Shown: positions 14,401-14,804 of the stretch, piece by piece
How the letters are laid out: each line of letters begins with the position of its first letter
Numbering within the stretch: the stretch's first letter is position 1
NCBI GenBank assembly: GCA_937902395.1
Contig: CALGTV010000018.1
Location: 1-14,804 of the forward strand
Direction: 5' to 3'
DNA length: 14,804 nucleotides
Source of the DNA: an uncultured Ruminococcus sp.
GTDB taxonomy: Bacteria; Bacillota; Clostridia; Oscillospirales; Ruminococcaceae
Program-made: the position numbers and the translations under genes
Notes under the pieces: generated by a model
Seen by the model: the letters and a program-made list of their open reading frames with translations, nothing else
Databases searched by the model: none
What the model was told of the DNA's origin: nothing

Positions 14401-14650
14401 AGCCTCTGTCAGCGCAAGCGGTTCAGCAAGCAAGGGCACAAGAATTTCACTTGTAGGCTCTGACAACAAGGTTATAGTGTCATTTATCGCAGGCAAAAAT
14501 GTCAGCAACTTCAAGGCTGGCGGCTCGAATGTCAGCGGAAAATTCTATACAGGCGGCGAATTAAGCGGCTCTGCATACTTCCAGAATGTTGACGATTCAC
14601 AGCTTGCGGCATACGGCGGAACTCTCACAGGAGGAACGGCGCTGAATTAA
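11474..14650 (+). CDS. Secreted dockerin protein with two Cthe_2159-type (DUF4353) beta-helix carbohydrate-binding domains
   Basis: A 1058-residue exported protein. Residues 1-28 are a signal peptide (MKKKN, hydrophobic core, VSAQA then AD). Residues 33-95 are a type I dockerin. Its first loop is DANCDGKVTIAD (36-47). Its second loop, DVSNSGDGITTAD (72-84), has one extra residue, as in many Ruminococcus dockerins. Two related domains follow, at about 116-455 and 478-1050. Both run through a G-x-F beta start, a 'TENxISDG' turn, 'A(L/I)VCxNDxKxxxGTxxxx' and repeated Asp-Gly coils. This matches the calcium- and pectin-related polysaccharide-binding beta-helix family of Cthe_2159 (DUF4353); some members bind polysaccharide without known catalysis. 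The second copy is longer, with about six more coils and Gly-rich inserts at 871-897 and 959-974. The protein would dock to a cohesin scaffold and bind plant or host glycans. Start: AGGAG, eight bases before ATG. It has its own promoter and terminator. A lyase role is possible but no catalytic signature was recognised. Confidence 0.9.
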   Translation: MKKKNLLSGLSSAVLAASLSLTAVSAQAADAVLYGDANCDGKVTIADATAILQALGNPDKYGLSEEGAANADVSNSGDGITTADAIAIKRYDAKLIDKLPESWQEGQGTTDPVTAKTMIHLNGESATVEGDYAEVNGGVITISHSGEFWIDGTLTDGQINVNIADEVADAETVKIFLNGANITGKSAPAILVTNAENTSINIADGTENTISDGDTAYAGDWLGAAVIEAKDDITFKGGEKGTGVLTITANTQNALVCNNDIKFTGGTVNIDTLNDTDKTNAVNGKKSVTVKDTAVLNIDAEGDGLKSSKGDVAIEGGTVTIKAGNDAVQAETTIDISGGTVTAGGDRGLTAVGGLNITGGKVAATATDNQVDTTLMTGTTQGTLIFNCVDDTSNTDGCWKKANSFGGFEFTKKYKYVLLSSPDYAKGKEIMFSNAVNASAVQHSGNSFKFAVADVINTFSEVNPAAAVPPSVNATPAEGYTVTLSGASILSDAPADTASSADGKLTITQPGTFAVSGAAKDVQIYIDVDKTAYPEGIVQLDFMGADISNSKTAPIYVNSIGDEVQIVAKAGTENIISDGTAHTESYTNSDGETVTVEGAIFSKDDLKIKGSGTLTVNGNVSDAIVCKNDLKIYNGTITVNAVDDGLRGKDSVTVGNAADTDFSALKLTVNTTQGDGIKSTGTDASTADKAYGNVTINGGTLDINSHADGIQGEQSVVINGGTIDIYTYEGAGFSGTVSGNTGGWGRSSSTASPDVSAKGIKAVGLYDSAGTTWQSVGDITINGGMITVDSSDDAIHCGGSMNLLGGVMKLATADDGVHSDHNVTIGQGTANTFDDVQIIVSKGYEGIEGLNITMNSGTVICNTTDDGFNAAGGADGSGSGNNMGWRPGNMGGGTSGGSYSLNLKGGFALVNVADGDHDGFDSNGSLTISGGYCVTNGNEAFDCDGTKSCTGGVWIENTGSGGMGGGFGGMGGGSLTASVSASGSASKGTRISLVGSDNKVIVSFIAGKNVSNFKAGGSNVSGKFYTGGELSGSAYFQNVDDSQLAAYGGTLTGGTALN

Positions 14651-14674
14651 TTAAGAATTAAGAATTAAGAATTA
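14651..14674. repeat. Tandem 7-base repeat after the dockerin gene
   Basis: Three perfect copies of TTAAGAA plus TTA, directly after the stop codon and before the terminator. The copies are short and prone to slippage, so the number may vary between strains. Confidence 0.8.
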
Positions 14675-14803
14675 TGGACGGTGGAATTTTTTCTGCCGTC
14701 CATTTTTGCCATTAGATTTATCTACTGTTGTTTCAGGGATTAGTATAAAGATAATAATTTCAAGAAGTCCAAGAAGTCCGCTTTGCACACACATGTACTC
14801 TTG
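14672..14803 (-). CDS. Possible 3' end of a gene entering from the right edge
   Basis: A minus-strand frame open for 43 codons to the window edge. It contains a hydrophobic stretch (GLLGLLEIIIFILIP) followed by a polar tail ending QKKFHRP. It could be the C-terminus of a membrane protein, or chance. Against it, the frame runs through the terminator of the dockerin gene and codes across an intergenic-looking stretch. A 9-base tandem, AAGAAGTCC twice on the plus strand (14762-14779), lies inside. Confidence 0.2.
   Translation of the reverse strand, partial: QEYMCVQSGLLGLLEIIIFILIPETTVDKSNGKNGRQKKFHRP
14674..14703 (+). terminator. Rho-independent terminator of the dockerin gene
   Basis: An eight-base-pair stem, ATGGACGG with CCGTCCAT, around a 14-base T-rich loop, followed by TTTTT. 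It begins 24 bases after the stop codon, so the dockerin gene is probably a single-gene transcript. Confidence 0.8.
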
Positions 14804-14804
14804 A

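Overview
The window looks like chromosome from an anaerobic, spore-programme-bearing Firmicute of the Ruminococcus type. Three things point there: a spoIVA gene next to a clostridial DUF3794-LysM (SipL-type) gene; a secreted dockerin protein whose second calcium loop has the 13-residue 'ADV..SGDGIT..DA' form common in Ruminococcus dockerins; and moderate GC with AT-rich intergenic regions carrying good sigma-A promoters. The species cannot be fixed from the sequence alone.

All genes from 139 to 11233 lie on the minus strand, in four transcription blocks read right to left. Block 1 (11233 to 7684) is alpha/beta hydrolase, tex and a GIY-YIG protein, with gaps or overlaps of only a few bases. 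It has a strong extended -10 promoter at 11299-11327 and a terminator at 7605-7653. Block 2 (7443 to 5221) is an HD-domain hydrolase followed by a cytoplasmic GH13 alpha-amylase-family enzyme with a C-terminal DUF1653 domain. Its promoter is near consensus (7480-7508) and its terminator is at 5188-5213. Block 3 (5113 to 3357) is an ECF sigma factor, its overlapping membrane-anchored putative anti-sigma factor, and a 48-residue Asn/Ser-rich protein, ending at a hairpin at 3320-3343. Block 4 (3173 to 139) is sipL-like then spoIVA, the two partners that anchor the spore coat to the forespore, behind a sigma-E-like promoter candidate at 3201-3229, with a hairpin at 43-71.

The only large plus-strand gene (11474-14650) encodes a 1058-residue exported protein: signal peptide, N-terminal dockerin, then two tandem copies of a beta-helix carbohydrate-binding domain of the Cthe_2159/DUF4353 type. 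The second copy is expanded by extra coils and glycine-rich inserts. It is divergent from block 1 and ends at a clear terminator (14674-14703).

No RNA genes, CRISPR arrays, transposases or prophage genes were seen. The least ordinary features are the duplicated dockerin beta-helix protein, the GH13-DUF1653 fusion beside an HD hydrolase, the sipL-spoIVA pairing, the small protein at 3357-3503, and GC-rich palindromes of one sequence type. One palindrome sits inside a terminator loop and another supplies the stop codon of the GIY-YIG gene.
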